From contig NZ_FUXL01000006.1 of NCBI RefSeq assembly GCF_900167365.1, forward strand, positions 186,001 through 250,000: 64,000 bases of DNA, read 5' to 3'. The notes under the pieces were generated by a model, which was not told the DNA's origin, did no database searches, and was given only the letters and a program-made list of their open reading frames with translations. Of this stretch, positions 7,824-16,316 are shown in pieces. The first letter of the stretch is position 1. Every line of letters begins with the position of its first letter. Made by a program: the position numbers and the translations under genes. The stretch is from Consotaella salsifontis (lineage in GTDB: Bacteria; Pseudomonadota; Alphaproteobacteria; Rhizobiales; Rhizobiaceae).

Positions 7824-9377
7824 CTACTCCAGCGGCAGTACGATGAAGCGAAGGTCGCCGGTGTTGGAGGCGATCAGCATCAGCGCGTTCTTGCGCCCTT
7901 GAGAACGCAGCGCCGCGATTTTTTCACGGACCTCCTCCGCGCTCGTTACCGCTTCCTGTGCCACTTCCTTGATGACGCTGCCAGGAACGATACCCTTTTC
8001 GGCAGCGGTCGACCCGGCATCGACCGCCGTGATGACCACACCAGCCAGATCCTCCGAAAGATCGAAGAGTTCGCGCTTCTCCTTGTCGATGTCGGAAATG
8101 CTAAGGCCGAGAACCTCGCCGGTCGTAGCGTCGCCATTGCTGGCGCCCGAGTCCCCGGCCCCATCCTTGGCCGTGATCATCTTCTCGCCGTCCTCAAGCC
8201 GCCCCAGCGTCACCTCGACGGTACGCTGCTCAGCCGCAGTCTCGCGCGATGCCTTGCGGATCACGCCGACCTCGACCGCCTTGCCCACCTTGGTCTCCGC
8301 GACCATACGCGGCAGGTCATGAGAACTCTCGACTGTCTTGCCGTCGAACGACACGATGATGTCGCCAACCTCGAACTTACCGTTGTCGGAAGGCCCTCCT
8401 GGCACGACGCCCATCACCAGCGCGCCTTTGGCCTGATCGAGGCCGAGGCCTTCCGCGATCTCGGGCGTCACCTCCTGAAGGCGGATGCCGAGCCAGCCGC
8501 GCCGCGTCTCGCCGAACTCGCGCAACTGGCCGATGACATTGGCCACGAGCGAGGAGGGAATGGCGAAGCCGATGCCGATCGAACCGCCGGAGGGCGAGAT
8601 GATCGCGGTGTTCACGCCGATCACGTCGCCGTTCATGTTGAACAGCGGGCCGCCGGAATTGCCGCGGTTGATCGCCGCGTCCGTCTGGATGAAATTGTCG
8701 TAAGGCCCGGCGTTAATATTTCGTCCCCGGGCGGAGACGATGCCGACCGAAACGGACCCGCCGAGGCCGAAGGGGTTGCCGATCGCCATCACCCAATCGC
8801 CGATCCGCAGCCTTTCCGAATCGCCAAAGTGGAGAGCCGTGAGCGGCTTCTTTGGCTCGACTTTCAGGAGAGCGAGATCGGTCTTCTCGTCCGTGCCCAC
8901 CACTTTCGCGTCGAGCTGGCTACCATCGGTCAGGTTGACCGCAATCTCGTCCGCATCGGCGACGACATGGTTGCTGGTGACGATGTAGCCGTCGGGATCG
9001 ATGATGAAGCCCGAGCCCAGCGACTGCACCTTTCGCGAGCCGTCATTGTCGCGCATCAGGTCATCGAAGAAATCTTGTAGCGGAGAGCCGTCCGGCGCAT
9101 CCGGCGGGGCGATGCCGGGATTGGGGTTATCCACCCGCTGCGACGTCGAGATATTCACGACGGCATCCATCAGCCCTTCGGCCACGTCCGCGACCGAGGC
9201 GGGACCGCGCTGCATCGAGGAGGAAGGAGCCGGCGTGAGGGCGGGCGCCGCCGGACTTGCCGGCGCGGGGCTCATCGCTCCCGGAACCTGGGCGGCGGCG
9301 GATATCGCGCCGGCGGCGGAAAACCCGACAACGGTCGCCATGGCGATCAGGCGGGTGCGGCGGAAGGGTCCGGTCAT
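7824..9377 (-). CDS. degP: Periplasmic serine protease, DegP/HtrA (Do) family
   Basis: A 517-residue secreted protease/chaperone for misfolded envelope proteins. Signal peptide about 1-29, then a Pro/Ala-rich linker, a trypsin-like domain with catalytic His137 (TSNHVVAD), Asp167 (KTDLALL) and Ser241 (RGNSGGP), and two PDZ domains (about 290-385 and 420-515). A GAGAGGA ribosome site precedes ATG 9377. It lies downstream of hflK-hflC-DUF2065 on the same strand; this grouping of envelope quality-control genes is common in alphaproteobacteria. Confidence 0.95.
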   Translation of the reverse strand: MTGPFRRTRLIAMATVVGFSAAGAISAAAQVPGAMSPAPASPAAPALTPAPSSSMQRGPASVADVAEGLMDAVVNISTSQRVDNPNPGIAPPDAPDGSPLQDFFDDLMRDNDGSRKVQSLGSGFIIDPDGYIVTSNHVVADADEIAVNLTDGSQLDAKVVGTDEKTDLALLKVEPKKPLTALHFGDSERLRIGDWVMAIGNPFGLGGSVSVGIVSARGRNINAGPYDNFIQTDAAINRGNSGGPLFNMNGDVIGVNTAIISPSGGSIGIGFAIPSSLVANVIGQLREFGETRRGWLGIRLQEVTPEIAEGLGLDQAKGALVMGVVPGGPSDNGKFEVGDIIVSFDGKTVESSHDLPRMVAETKVGKAVEVGVIRKASRETAAEQRTVEVTLGRLEDGEKMITAKDGAGDSGASNGDATTGEVLGLSISDIDKEKRELFDLSEDLAGVVITAVDAGSTAAEKGIVPGSVIKEVAQEAVTSAEEVREKIAALRSQGRKNALMLIASNTGDLRFIVLPLE

Positions 9378-9525
9378 CTAAGCGTCCTCTCGATCGACAA
9401 GAGCAGCATGCCATCGGCGTTTTCCGACAGATGTCGGCCAGCTCGATTCGACGCAAGCCGATAAAAGCGCCCGAATCAAGGGGACGGAGCCTCGCGGCCG
9501 GGATACAGCCGCGAGGGAATTCGGA

Positions 9526-9714
9526 TCAGGCGTGGCGGATCAGCCAGACCAGCGCAACACCCAGAAGGGCGGCGAAGAGACCGCCCCAGCGCAGATGCGC
9601 CTCCGGAACGTCCTGAATGCTTCGCCCCATCTTGCGGATCGCTTCGGGAAGGAGGGCGTAGAGAACGCCCTCGATTACCAGAACGAGCCCGATGGCGACG
9701 AAGAAGTCGCTCAC
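9526..9714 (-). CDS. DUF2065 small membrane protein
   Basis: A 62-residue protein with two hydrophobic helices (about 5-22 and 42-58) separated by the polar stretch PEAIRKMGRSIQDVPEAHLRWGG, the DUF2065 pattern (YjeT-like). Its ATG overlaps the hflC stop by 4 nt, so it is translationally coupled to hflKC. Function is unknown; the constant association with HflKC suggests a link to the FtsH-HflKC membrane protease complex (inference). Confidence 0.88.
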   Translation of the reverse strand: MSDFFVAIGLVLVIEGVLYALLPEAIRKMGRSIQDVPEAHLRWGGLFAALLGVALVWLIRHA

Positions 9715-10829
9715 TGGGCGGCCGGAGCCTGACCAGCGGGCTCAGCCTCGGTCGGAGCAGACGGCGCGCCACTTGGCGTCGCGGGCGCGACATCTGCCTC
9801 GGGTGTCGCCGGTGCCGGTTCCGAAGCACCGGATTCGGCACCCGCCGGGGCCGGCGCGCCATCCTGTGTCGGGGCAGCGGCAGCTTCACCCGAGGACGTC
9901 GCCTGAGACGACCGCGCGGGAGCCGCCGAGGATCCACCCACCGCCCCGCCAGGCTCACCCGGCGAGCGGAAATAGCGGAAGAACTCGGAGTCCGGCGAAA
10001 GCACCATCGTCGTGCCGTTGCCCGCGAGCGCGTTTCTGTAGGCCTCCATCGAGCGATAGAAGTCGAAGAACTCGGGGTTCTGCGCAAAGGCTTTGGCGAA
10101 AACGGCCGCGCGCTGGCCTTCGCCCTCACCGCGCAGGATTTCCGCCTCGCGCTGCGCGCTTGCGATGGTTTCGACCACCTGGCGGTCCGCCGCGGCGCGA
10201 ATGCGCGCACCGGCTTCGCGGCCCCGCGCCCTCAGACGCTCCGCCTCCGCGAGACGCTCGGCCTGCATGCGCTGATAGGTCTGCTGCGAAACCTCGCGCG
10301 TCAGATCCGTGCGGCGGATGCGGACATCCTCCAGCGCGATACCAAGCGAGGCGGCATCCGGGCGAAGCTGATCGCGCACTTCGCGCATCATGTCGCCACG
10401 TTCCGCCGAGAGGGCGGCCTCGAAGCCACGCAGGCCATAGGTGCGGCGCAGAGCGGAGTCGAGACGGGTCCGCAGACGCTGTTCCGCCTGAGGAATCGAA
10501 CCGGAGACAGCCTGACGGAATCTTGCCGCATCCTCGATCTTGTAGACCAGGAAGGCATCGACCTCGTAGAACTTGCCGCCCGAAACCTGAACGCGGATAT
10601 CGTCCAGATCAAAGCGAAGCAGTCGGTCGGGAAGCACCTGGACGCGGTCCGCGCCGGCAAAGCCGAAGGGCATCTTGAAGTAGAGCCCCGGCTCTTTGAC
10701 CACCCGGCGGATTTCGCCGAAGCGAAGAACGATGGCCTGCTCTTTCTCGTTGACGATGAAGAGCGAATTCCAGAACAGCAGGAGGGCCGCGGCGACGACG
10801 ATGAGGCCGGCATAGAAGCGGTTGGTCAT
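9711..10829 (-). CDS. hflC: FtsH protease regulator HflC
   Basis: A 372-residue band 7 (SPFH) protein with one N-terminal transmembrane helix (about 5-24) and the HflC signature NSLFIVNEKEQAIVLRFGEIRRV. It forms the periplasmic HflKC complex that modulates FtsH. The SPFH core and coiled region run to about residue 290; the last 80 or so residues are a low-complexity Pro/Ala/Glu-rich tail absent from the E. coli protein (334 residues). Its ATG shares one base with the hflK stop (TGATG). Confidence 0.94.
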   Translation of the reverse strand: MTNRFYAGLIVVAAALLLFWNSLFIVNEKEQAIVLRFGEIRRVVKEPGLYFKMPFGFAGADRVQVLPDRLLRFDLDDIRVQVSGGKFYEVDAFLVYKIEDAARFRQAVSGSIPQAEQRLRTRLDSALRRTYGLRGFEAALSAERGDMMREVRDQLRPDAASLGIALEDVRIRRTDLTREVSQQTYQRMQAERLAEAERLRARGREAGARIRAAADRQVVETIASAQREAEILRGEGEGQRAAVFAKAFAQNPEFFDFYRSMEAYRNALAGNGTTMVLSPDSEFFRYFRSPGEPGGAVGGSSAAPARSSQATSSGEAAAAPTQDGAPAPAGAESGASEPAPATPEADVAPATPSGAPSAPTEAEPAGQAPAAQ

Positions 10830-11974
10830 CAGTTGCCCCCCTGGGTCGCGGTCGTGCCGTTGCCGCTCTGCGAGGTCGCCGGCTGGGTATTGCGGCGCTT
10901 CGCCAGTTCATCGAGCGGCAGATATGGCACGACGCCTTGGCCGCCCTCCGCCGTCGGCTCGATGATGACCTTGTCGGAGTGGCTGAGAACGCCTTCCATC
11001 GTCTCCAGGAAGAGACGCTTCTTCGTAACATCCGGCGCCTTGTCGTACTCGTTCAGAACCGAAATGAAGCGCTGCGCCTCACCCTCGGCCTCCTGCACGA
11101 CGCGAGCCTTATAGCCCGCCGCCTGCTCGCGAACCTTCGCGGCTTCGCCGCGCGCCTGGCCGAGCTGCTCGTTCTGATAGCGGTTGGCCTCCTCGACGAA
11201 ACGGTCCTCGTCCTGCTCGGCGCGCTGCACCTCGTCGAAGGCATCGGCCACCTCGCGCGGCGGGGCCGCGTCCTCGATGGCGATCGCGTTTACCCGCAGT
11301 CCGGCCCCGTATTCGTTGAGCGTGTCCTGCACGATGGCGCGCACCTCCTCGGCGATACCGGCACGGTCGTCGCGGAAGACGTCCTGGACGGGGCGCCGGC
11401 CAACGACCTCACGCATCGCGCTCTCCGCCACCTGCTGGAGCATGCCGGCAGGGTCGAGCACGTTGAAGAGATAGTTGCGCGGATTATCGACCTGATAGAG
11501 GACGGAGAACTGAACATCGACGATGTTCTGGTCGCCGGAGAGCATCAGTCCGCTGCTGTCGCGCGTCTGGCTGTTGCCGATGGCGATCTGGCTTTCCACG
11601 GTCGGCACCGTATCCACCGTCTCGATCGGCCAAAAAACGAAGTGAAGCCCCGGCTGAGACAATTCGTCCTTCGGCTTGCCGAAGAGCATCTCGACGCCGA
11701 CCTCGTCCGGCTGGACGGTGTAAACCGAGTTGAATACCCAGACCACGGCGAGCGCCGCAACGGCGAGCGCGCCGACCAGCGCCGCGCCGGTCGCGTTACC
11801 ACCACCGCCGCTGCCGCCCGGCATGGCGCGGCGCAGTCTGTCCTGTCCCCGGCGCAAAATCTCCTCGAGATCGGGTGAGTTGCCATTGCCGGGGCGCGGG
11901 CCTTGCGGCCCCTGGCCCCATGGCCCTCCGCCGCCTCCTTGCCAGCCGCCTCCGGTCTGATTGCTCCAGGGCAT
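10829..11974 (-). CDS. hflK: FtsH protease regulator HflK
   Basis: A 381-residue partner of HflC. It has the usual Gly/Pro-rich cytoplasmic N-terminus (about 1-60), a single transmembrane helix (about 64-86), and a band 7 domain starting VYTVQPDEVGVEMLFGKP. The motif VGRRPVQDVFRDDRAGIAEEV is typical of HflK. ATG 11974 is preceded by GAGG. First gene of the hflK-hflC-DUF2065 unit; no promoter was identified in the 265 nt between it and folA. Confidence 0.94.
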   Translation of the reverse strand: MPWSNQTGGGWQGGGGGPWGQGPQGPRPGNGNSPDLEEILRRGQDRLRRAMPGGSGGGGNATGAALVGALAVAALAVVWVFNSVYTVQPDEVGVEMLFGKPKDELSQPGLHFVFWPIETVDTVPTVESQIAIGNSQTRDSSGLMLSGDQNIVDVQFSVLYQVDNPRNYLFNVLDPAGMLQQVAESAMREVVGRRPVQDVFRDDRAGIAEEVRAIVQDTLNEYGAGLRVNAIAIEDAAPPREVADAFDEVQRAEQDEDRFVEEANRYQNEQLGQARGEAAKVREQAAGYKARVVQEAEGEAQRFISVLNEYDKAPDVTKKRLFLETMEGVLSHSDKVIIEPTAEGGQGVVPYLPLDELAKRRNTQPATSQSGNGTTATQGGN

Positions 11975-12240
11975 TTATGTCCTCTTACAAGCCTGATGCA
12001 CCACACGCCTCGGCTGCTTCGCAGCCGCGACACGCCAATGCCGTGACGAAGTAGAAAGGTTTGCGCTGGATGAGCTCTTCCGGTCGCGCCGGCCGTGCTC
12101 GGCCTGTCGTGCCGCCCCTCTCGTCTTCCCTGAGGCTTCTAATAGTAACTGCGCCAGCCCCTTTCAACGAGCGCGGGCGGCTTTTCGTACGGTGCTGGTA
12201 AAGACTCTCCGGCGGCCAAGGCAGGCTGTCGAAGCCATTC

Positions 12241-12753
12241 TCACCGCCGGTCGAAGACTAGAAACCGCATCGCCGCAGAATCCTTCTCGGTTGCGGGGAC
12301 CGTTTCGTCTTGAACTTTCAGCCAGATGCCTTCGTCGATGTCAGGAAATCTGGCGTCGCCCTCTGGCGTTGCGGCGACAAGTGTGACGTAGAGTCGTTCG
12401 GTGCGATCGAGAAAGAGCCGATAGATTTCGCCGCCGCCCGCGATAACAATCTCGTCAGAGCCGCGCCCAGATGCCAAATCGCGCGCCAGCGTCAACGCAT
12501 CGTTAGGCGAAGCGGCCAAATGAGCCCCTGCGACGGGAAGTGCCGCTTGGTGCGACAGCACGATCGTGTCACGTCCATCAAGGATACGCCCGATCGATTC
12601 GAGGGTCTTGCGCCCCATGATCATGGGTTTTCCCATGGTCAATCGGCGATAGCGCTTGAGGTCCGTCGGCAGGCGCCAGGGCATTGCCCCCTGCCGACCG
12701 ATGATGCCGTTCTCGGCCATTGCGACCACGGCGACGATCCTAGGCTCGCTCAT
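12241..12753 (-). CDS. folA: Dihydrofolate reductase
   Basis: NADPH-dependent reduction of dihydrofolate to tetrahydrofolate. With ATG at 12753 the protein is 170 residues, starting MSEPRIVAVVAMAENGIIGR, with MPWRLPTDLKRYRRLTMGKPMIMGRKT and VIAGGGEIYRLFL as family motifs. An in-frame ATG at 12774 overlaps the thyA stop (ATGA) and would add seven residues, but GGGGAG lies 9 nt before the 12753 ATG. It follows thyA directly: ThyA makes the dihydrofolate that FolA recycles. Confidence 0.94.
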   Translation of the reverse strand: MSEPRIVAVVAMAENGIIGRQGAMPWRLPTDLKRYRRLTMGKPMIMGRKTLESIGRILDGRDTIVLSHQAALPVAGAHLAASPNDALTLARDLASGRGSDEIVIAGGGEIYRLFLDRTERLYVTLVAATPEGDARFPDIDEGIWLKVQDETVPATEKDSAAMRFLVFDRR

Positions 12754-12770
12754 ACCGCTGCTCTCCCCGC

Positions 12771-13565
12771 TCAAACCGCCACCGGCGCCTTGATGTGCGG
12801 GTGGGGATCATACCCCTCGATGGCGATGTCCTCGAAGCGAAAGGCGAAGAGGTCGCGGACCTCGGGGTTGAGTGTGAGCCGGGGCAAGGGCCGTGGCTCA
12901 CGCGACAGCTGTAACCGCGCCTGTTCGAAATGGTTGGCGTAGATGTGGGCGTCGCCGAGCGTGTGGACGAAGTCGCCTGGAGCGAGGTCCGTCACCTGCG
13001 CAACCATCATGGTGAGCAGGGCGTAGGAGGCGATGTTGAACGGCACGCCAAGGAATATGTCGGCCGAGCGCTGGTAGAGCTGGCAGGACAGCCGACCGTC
13101 CGCAACATAGAATTGGAAGAGGCAGTGGCATGGCGGCAGCGCCATTTGGTCCACCAAGGCCGGATTCCACGCCGAAACAATCAGCCGGCGCGAAGTGGGA
13201 TTGGTGCGGATATCGGCGACGACCCTGGCGATCTGGTCGATATGCCCGCCGTCGTAATCCGGCCAGGAGCGCCACTGCGCTCCGTAGACCGGGCCGAGAT
13301 CGCCATTCTCGTCCGCCCATTCGTCCCAAATGGAGACACCGTTCTCCTTGAGATAGGCGATGTTGGTCTCGCCTTTCAGGAACCATAGAAGCTCATGAAC
13401 GATCGAACGCATGTGGAGCTTCTTGGTCGTCACCAAGGGGAATCCCTCGGCGAGATCGAAGCGCATTTGATGACCGAAGACGGAGCGCGTTCCCGTTCCG
13501 GTGCGGTCGCCCCGATCGATGCCGCTGTCGAGGACATGCGAAAGAAGGTCGAGATATTGCCTCAT
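12771..13565 (-). CDS. thyA: Thymidylate synthase (ThyA)
   Basis: Methylates dUMP to dTMP using methylene-tetrahydrofolate. 264 residues from ATG 13565, the same length as E. coli ThyA, with AGGAG 6 nt upstream. Nucleophile Cys146 lies in [11 protein letters not shown]; other signatures are [28 protein letters not shown] and GDAHIYANH. The open frame extends upstream to 13745, but those residues are unrelated to ThyA. Forms a folate/thymidylate pair with folA. Confidence 0.96.
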   Translation of the reverse strand: MRQYLDLLSHVLDSGIDRGDRTGTGTRSVFGHQMRFDLAEGFPLVTTKKLHMRSIVHELLWFLKGETNIAYLKENGVSIWDEWADENGDLGPVYGAQWRSWPDYDGGHIDQIARVVADIRTNPTSRRLIVSAWNPALVDQMALPPCHCLFQFYVADGRLSCQLYQRSADIFLGVPFNIASYALLTMMVAQVTDLAPGDFVHTLGDAHIYANHFEQARLQLSREPRPLPRLTLNPEVRDLFAFRFEDIAIEGYDPHPHIKAPVAV

Positions 13566-13746
13566 CGGGGACTCCTGCCGGTTCCCATGCAGAGCGGCCT
13601 TCCAACCGAAGAGCCCTCTGTGCACTCGCCGACTAGATTCCTGATCGAGGCCACCAAGTCGAGTCAGGACACCGCCGCCACCGAGGATTCTTAACAGGCA
13701 TCGGCGAGCGAAACGCAATTCGATAACTCTATACGCTCCTTGCACC

Positions 13747-13775
13747 TTTTCAGGCGGGCAAGGAGTCCTTATATT
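13747..13775 (+). promoter_or_regulatory. Candidate promoter of ssrA
   Basis: TTTTCA at 13747-13752 and TATATT at 13770-13775 are separated by 17 nt and resemble -35 and -10 boxes. This places a transcription start near 13782, just ahead of the tmRNA acceptor piece. Read by eye; not proven. Confidence 0.4.
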
Positions 13776-13782
13776 CGACCGT

Positions 13783-14100
13783 GCCGGTCATCCGATCGGC
13801 TATGGCGATAAACGGTCGATGAAATAAACCTTTCGGACCCGGGGGCGGTACCCGGCGCCTCCACCTGAACCCATCGTGGATGGGCTCAGGCGGGGGCGAA
13901 ATAGGATCGACGAGGGCGTAAAGATCGAACTTTCGCTCGGCATGGTTCCGCCGTTATCGGGCCGAATCAATAGTTGCCAACGACAACTATGCGGAAGCCC
14001 GTCTCGCCGCGTAAGCAGCGCGACAGCTTCAATTCAAAGCCCTAGGGGTTCGCACTTCTAGGCGGGGCTCGGAGGCGCCTGGCAACAGAAGCCTCCACCA
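13783..14100 (+). ncRNA. ssrA: Two-piece (circularly permuted) tmRNA, ssrA
   Basis: Rescues stalled ribosomes by adding a degradation tag. The acceptor piece comes first and ends CGCCTCCACC at 13856-13865. A short spacer follows, then the coding piece begins GGGGGCG at 13892-13898, which pairs with CGCCTCC (one G-U) to make the acceptor stem. The tag frame at 13976-14014 encodes ANDNYAEARLAA then TAA, the alphaproteobacterial form. The acceptor-before-coding order is the permuted gene found in this class. The 5' limit (from the promoter estimate) and 3' limit (the GGAGGC/GCCTCC hairpin ending near 14100) are approximate. sspB follows 68 nt downstream. Confidence 0.9.
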
Positions 14101-14168
14101 GTTTCTTTCCGCGGTCACGATGCTATACCGGCGAATGGAACAAGCACCAGGGTACCCGCAGGACGCAC

Positions 14169-14699
14169 ATGGGTCAGGATCTCATCCGCTACGACATTCT
14201 CACCCAGGACGCGCTGCGTGGCGTGATCCGGAAGGTTCTATCCGAGGTCTCGAAGACCGGCCTTCCTGGTGACCATCACTTCTTCATCACCTTCCTCACG
14301 GGTGCGCCCGGTGTTCGGGTCTCCGCGCGTCTGCGCGAGAAATACCCGGAGGTGATGACGATTGTGATCCAGCACCAGTATTGGGATTTGAAGGTGAACG
14401 AGAACGGCTTCGAGGTCGGCCTCTCCTTCTCCGATGTGCCCGAGCGCCTGATGGTGCCCTTCAGTGCCATTCGCGGATTCTATGATCCCGCGGTGAATTT
14501 CGAGCTGGAATTCGATCTGCGCGACGTCGAGGCTGCCAATACGTCTGTTGGTGACGGGAGCGAGGAACTCGAGACTGTCGAGGAGCTTACGCCTCCCCCC
14601 GCCTCGAAGGAGAAGGCTCCGCAGGATGCCGATCCCTCGGCGGAGCAAAAGGGCTCGGCCGACGTCGTATCGCTAGACGCCTTCCGCAAGAAATCCTGA
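14169..14699 (+). CDS. sspB: ClpXP adaptor SspB, alphaproteobacterial type
   Basis: A 176-residue protein beginning MGQDLIRYDILTQDALRGVIR with PGDHHFFITFLTGAPGVRVS and LMVPFSAIRGFYDPAV, the SspB substrate-binding fold. SspB tethers ssrA-tagged proteins to ClpX. Residues 120-165 are an acidic flexible linker, and the C-terminus VVSLDAFRKKS resembles the conserved ClpX-binding tail. A GCAGGA ribosome site precedes ATG 14169. It directly follows ssrA, so the tag and its adaptor are encoded side by side. Confidence 0.93.
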   Translation: MGQDLIRYDILTQDALRGVIRKVLSEVSKTGLPGDHHFFITFLTGAPGVRVSARLREKYPEVMTIVIQHQYWDLKVNENGFEVGLSFSDVPERLMVPFSAIRGFYDPAVNFELEFDLRDVEAANTSVGDGSEELETVEELTPPPASKEKAPQDADPSAEQKGSADVVSLDAFRKKS

Positions 14700-14702
14700 G
14701 TC

Positions 14703-14942
14703 ATGGCCGAGATCGTCAATCTTCGGAGAGCCCGCCGACGAGCTGCCCGACTTCTCGACGAAAAGCAGGCCGAACAGAACCGCATTCTTCACGGCACGCC
14801 CAAAGGCCTACGCAGTCAGGCCCAGAACGAGCGTGAACGCGCTGGCCGTCAGCTCGAGGGTCATTACCTTGAGCGACGCAGCGGCGGTTCCACCGACACC
14901 ATGGGCAATCGCACCGAAGACGAGACCGAGCCCGGGGCATGA
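14703..14942 (+). CDS. DUF4169 family small protein
   Basis: A 79-residue, very charged protein starting MAEIVNLRRARRRAARLLDEKQAEQNR, matching the DUF4169 pattern found next to sspB-like genes in related bacteria. No function is known. It starts 3 nt after sspB and its stop overlaps the start of the next gene (ATGA at 14939), so sspB, this gene and the next probably form an operon. Confidence 0.82.
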   Translation: MAEIVNLRRARRRAARLLDEKQAEQNRILHGTPKGLRSQAQNERERAGRQLEGHYLERRSGGSTDTMGNRTEDETEPGA

Positions 14943-15184
14943 TCGTCAAGCGCTCCGTAACCATTCGGGGCCATAGAACCTCCATCAGCATCGAGGATGC
15001 CTTCTGGCTCCGTCTGCGCCGTCTGGCGGAAGAGCGCGCCGTGCCCCTTGCCGCCCTCGTGGCGGAAATCGATAAGGCGCGGCCGCCGACCACCAACCTT
15101 TCGTCGGCCATCCGCCTGTTCGTCCTGGAGGACGCGCTCTCTGATCGCGGTGAAACACTGAGTGGCCCGGCCGCCCTCCCGTAA
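14939..15184 (+). CDS. Ribbon-helix-helix domain protein (RHH_4 type)
   Basis: An 81-residue protein with VKRSVTIRGHRTSISIEDAFWLRLRRLAEE, a short beta strand followed by two helices as in ribbon-helix-helix DNA-binding proteins; this arrangement fits the RHH_4 family. It overlaps the preceding gene by 4 nt. It may be a small transcription factor; the target is unknown and no toxin partner is adjacent. Confidence 0.8.
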   Translation: MIVKRSVTIRGHRTSISIEDAFWLRLRRLAEERAVPLAALVAEIDKARPPTTNLSSAIRLFVLEDALSDRGETLSGPAALP

Positions 15185-15325
15185 CCAGCGGCTGATAGAC
15201 AACGCCGCCGTTCGCGGCTCCATCTTTGTACGTCCGGGCATAAGGGCACAACGCAAGCGGCCAAGGCCGCCGCCTGCGATCGGTTTTCTCCCTAGTGCTC
15301 GCCGTCAATCGGCGCGGTCGAACCG

Positions 15326-16153
15326 TCAGCTCGACACGAGCCGGTGGAGCGAGCCGTCGTGGATGAGCGCCCTCGTCACGCCCCCCATGGCCCATTCCCT
15401 CAGGCGGCTGTGACCGTAGCCGCCGAAGACGATGAGGTCGGCTCCCATGCGGTGGGCGGTTTCCGTCAGAATATCGGCAGCCGAACGGTCGGTGGAGACG
15501 ATGATCTCCGAGCGTGCCTTGCACTCGTGACGGGCGAGATAGCGCAAAACCTCGAAGAGGCTTTCGCGCTGTTCCTCCGTCTCCTTGTCGGTGACGGTCA
15601 GAACCAGGACATGGCTCGCTCTCGCCAGGAAGGGCAAAGCATCCATCACGGCACGGCGCGACTCGCGCGTGTCGTTCCAGGCGACCAGAACCGTTTCGCC
15701 CTTCAGCGGCGCATAGTTCACAGCCGGAAGCAGAACGGGCCTTCCTGCCGAAATCAGGATGGCGCCGATATCGACCGAACGCTCCGCATCCAGGAAATTG
15801 TCATCCGTTCCAAGGATCAGAAGATCCGCGGACCGCGCCTGATTGGCAAGCAGGAGGGTCGGGCTGCCGCTGGCGTCCTTCCAGACCGCGTGAATGGCTT
15901 CATCGGCATCGGTCGCAGCGGAGAAGGCGTGGCGCAGCTTGTTCAGCTTGCCTTCCGTCTTTTCCATGTATTCGCGCAGGTATTCGACATCGACCGCAAA
16001 CGACGTCGTGAAGGACAGCGGCGGCCGCTTCTCATAGGCCGCAAACCCGATGAGCTCCGCCGAGAACTGCCGGGCGAGTTCGCAGGACAGCCTCAGCCGA
16101 GGCTCGGCCGGGCTCTCGATGTCGAGTTGGACCAGGATTCTTCGATAGGTCAT
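15326..16153 (-). CDS. Universal stress protein with two UspA domains
   Basis: 275 residues from ATG 16153 (MTYRRILVQLDIES). Two tandem Usp folds: residues 1-145 and about 150-275. The second carries the nucleotide-binding loop VFGGYGHSRLREWAMGGVTRAL; the first has LLILGTDDN in the equivalent place and looks degenerate. Tandem Usp proteins act in stress survival, often under low oxygen or energy limitation. It lies 163 nt downstream of hypE on the same strand. Confidence 0.9.
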   Translation of the reverse strand: MTYRRILVQLDIESPAEPRLRLSCELARQFSAELIGFAAYEKRPPLSFTTSFAVDVEYLREYMEKTEGKLNKLRHAFSAATDADEAIHAVWKDASGSPTLLLANQARSADLLILGTDDNFLDAERSVDIGAILISAGRPVLLPAVNYAPLKGETVLVAWNDTRESRRAVMDALPFLARASHVLVLTVTDKETEEQRESLFEVLRYLARHECKARSEIIVSTDRSAADILTETAHRMGADLIVFGGYGHSRLREWAMGGVTRALIHDGSLHRLVSS

Positions 16154-16316
16154 GGCGCGCTCCTCCAAGCTCCCCAACCAGTCTCAATCCAATATATAGA
16201 AGACCGACCTCTCCTTTGGCGAGAGCGGAGCGTCGAGGACGGCGCCCACTGGGTCAACCTGGCGCAGGCAATATCGCCGCAGGCGCGCCTGTCCCAATGC
16301 TCTGTCGCAGGTCAGG

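Noticed and set aside
7899-9080. Long plus-strand frame opposite degP
   Set aside because: No start context or family; degP on the other strand has a full catalytic triad.
13876-14061. A 61-codon frame inside the ssrA locus
   Set aside because: It reads the tmRNA coding piece in the wrong frame; the tag frame ANDNYAEARLAA is the real translated part.
13892-14100. A one-piece tmRNA
   Set aside because: A second GCCTCCACCA at 14091-14100 at first suggests a normal 3' end, but the acceptor arm that pairs with GGGGGCG and carries a T arm lies upstream at 13836-13865, so the gene is permuted.
14703-15184. DUF4169 plus RHH pair as a toxin-antitoxin system
   Set aside because: RHH proteins can be antitoxins, but the upstream partner matches a non-toxin family and both sit in an operon with sspB.
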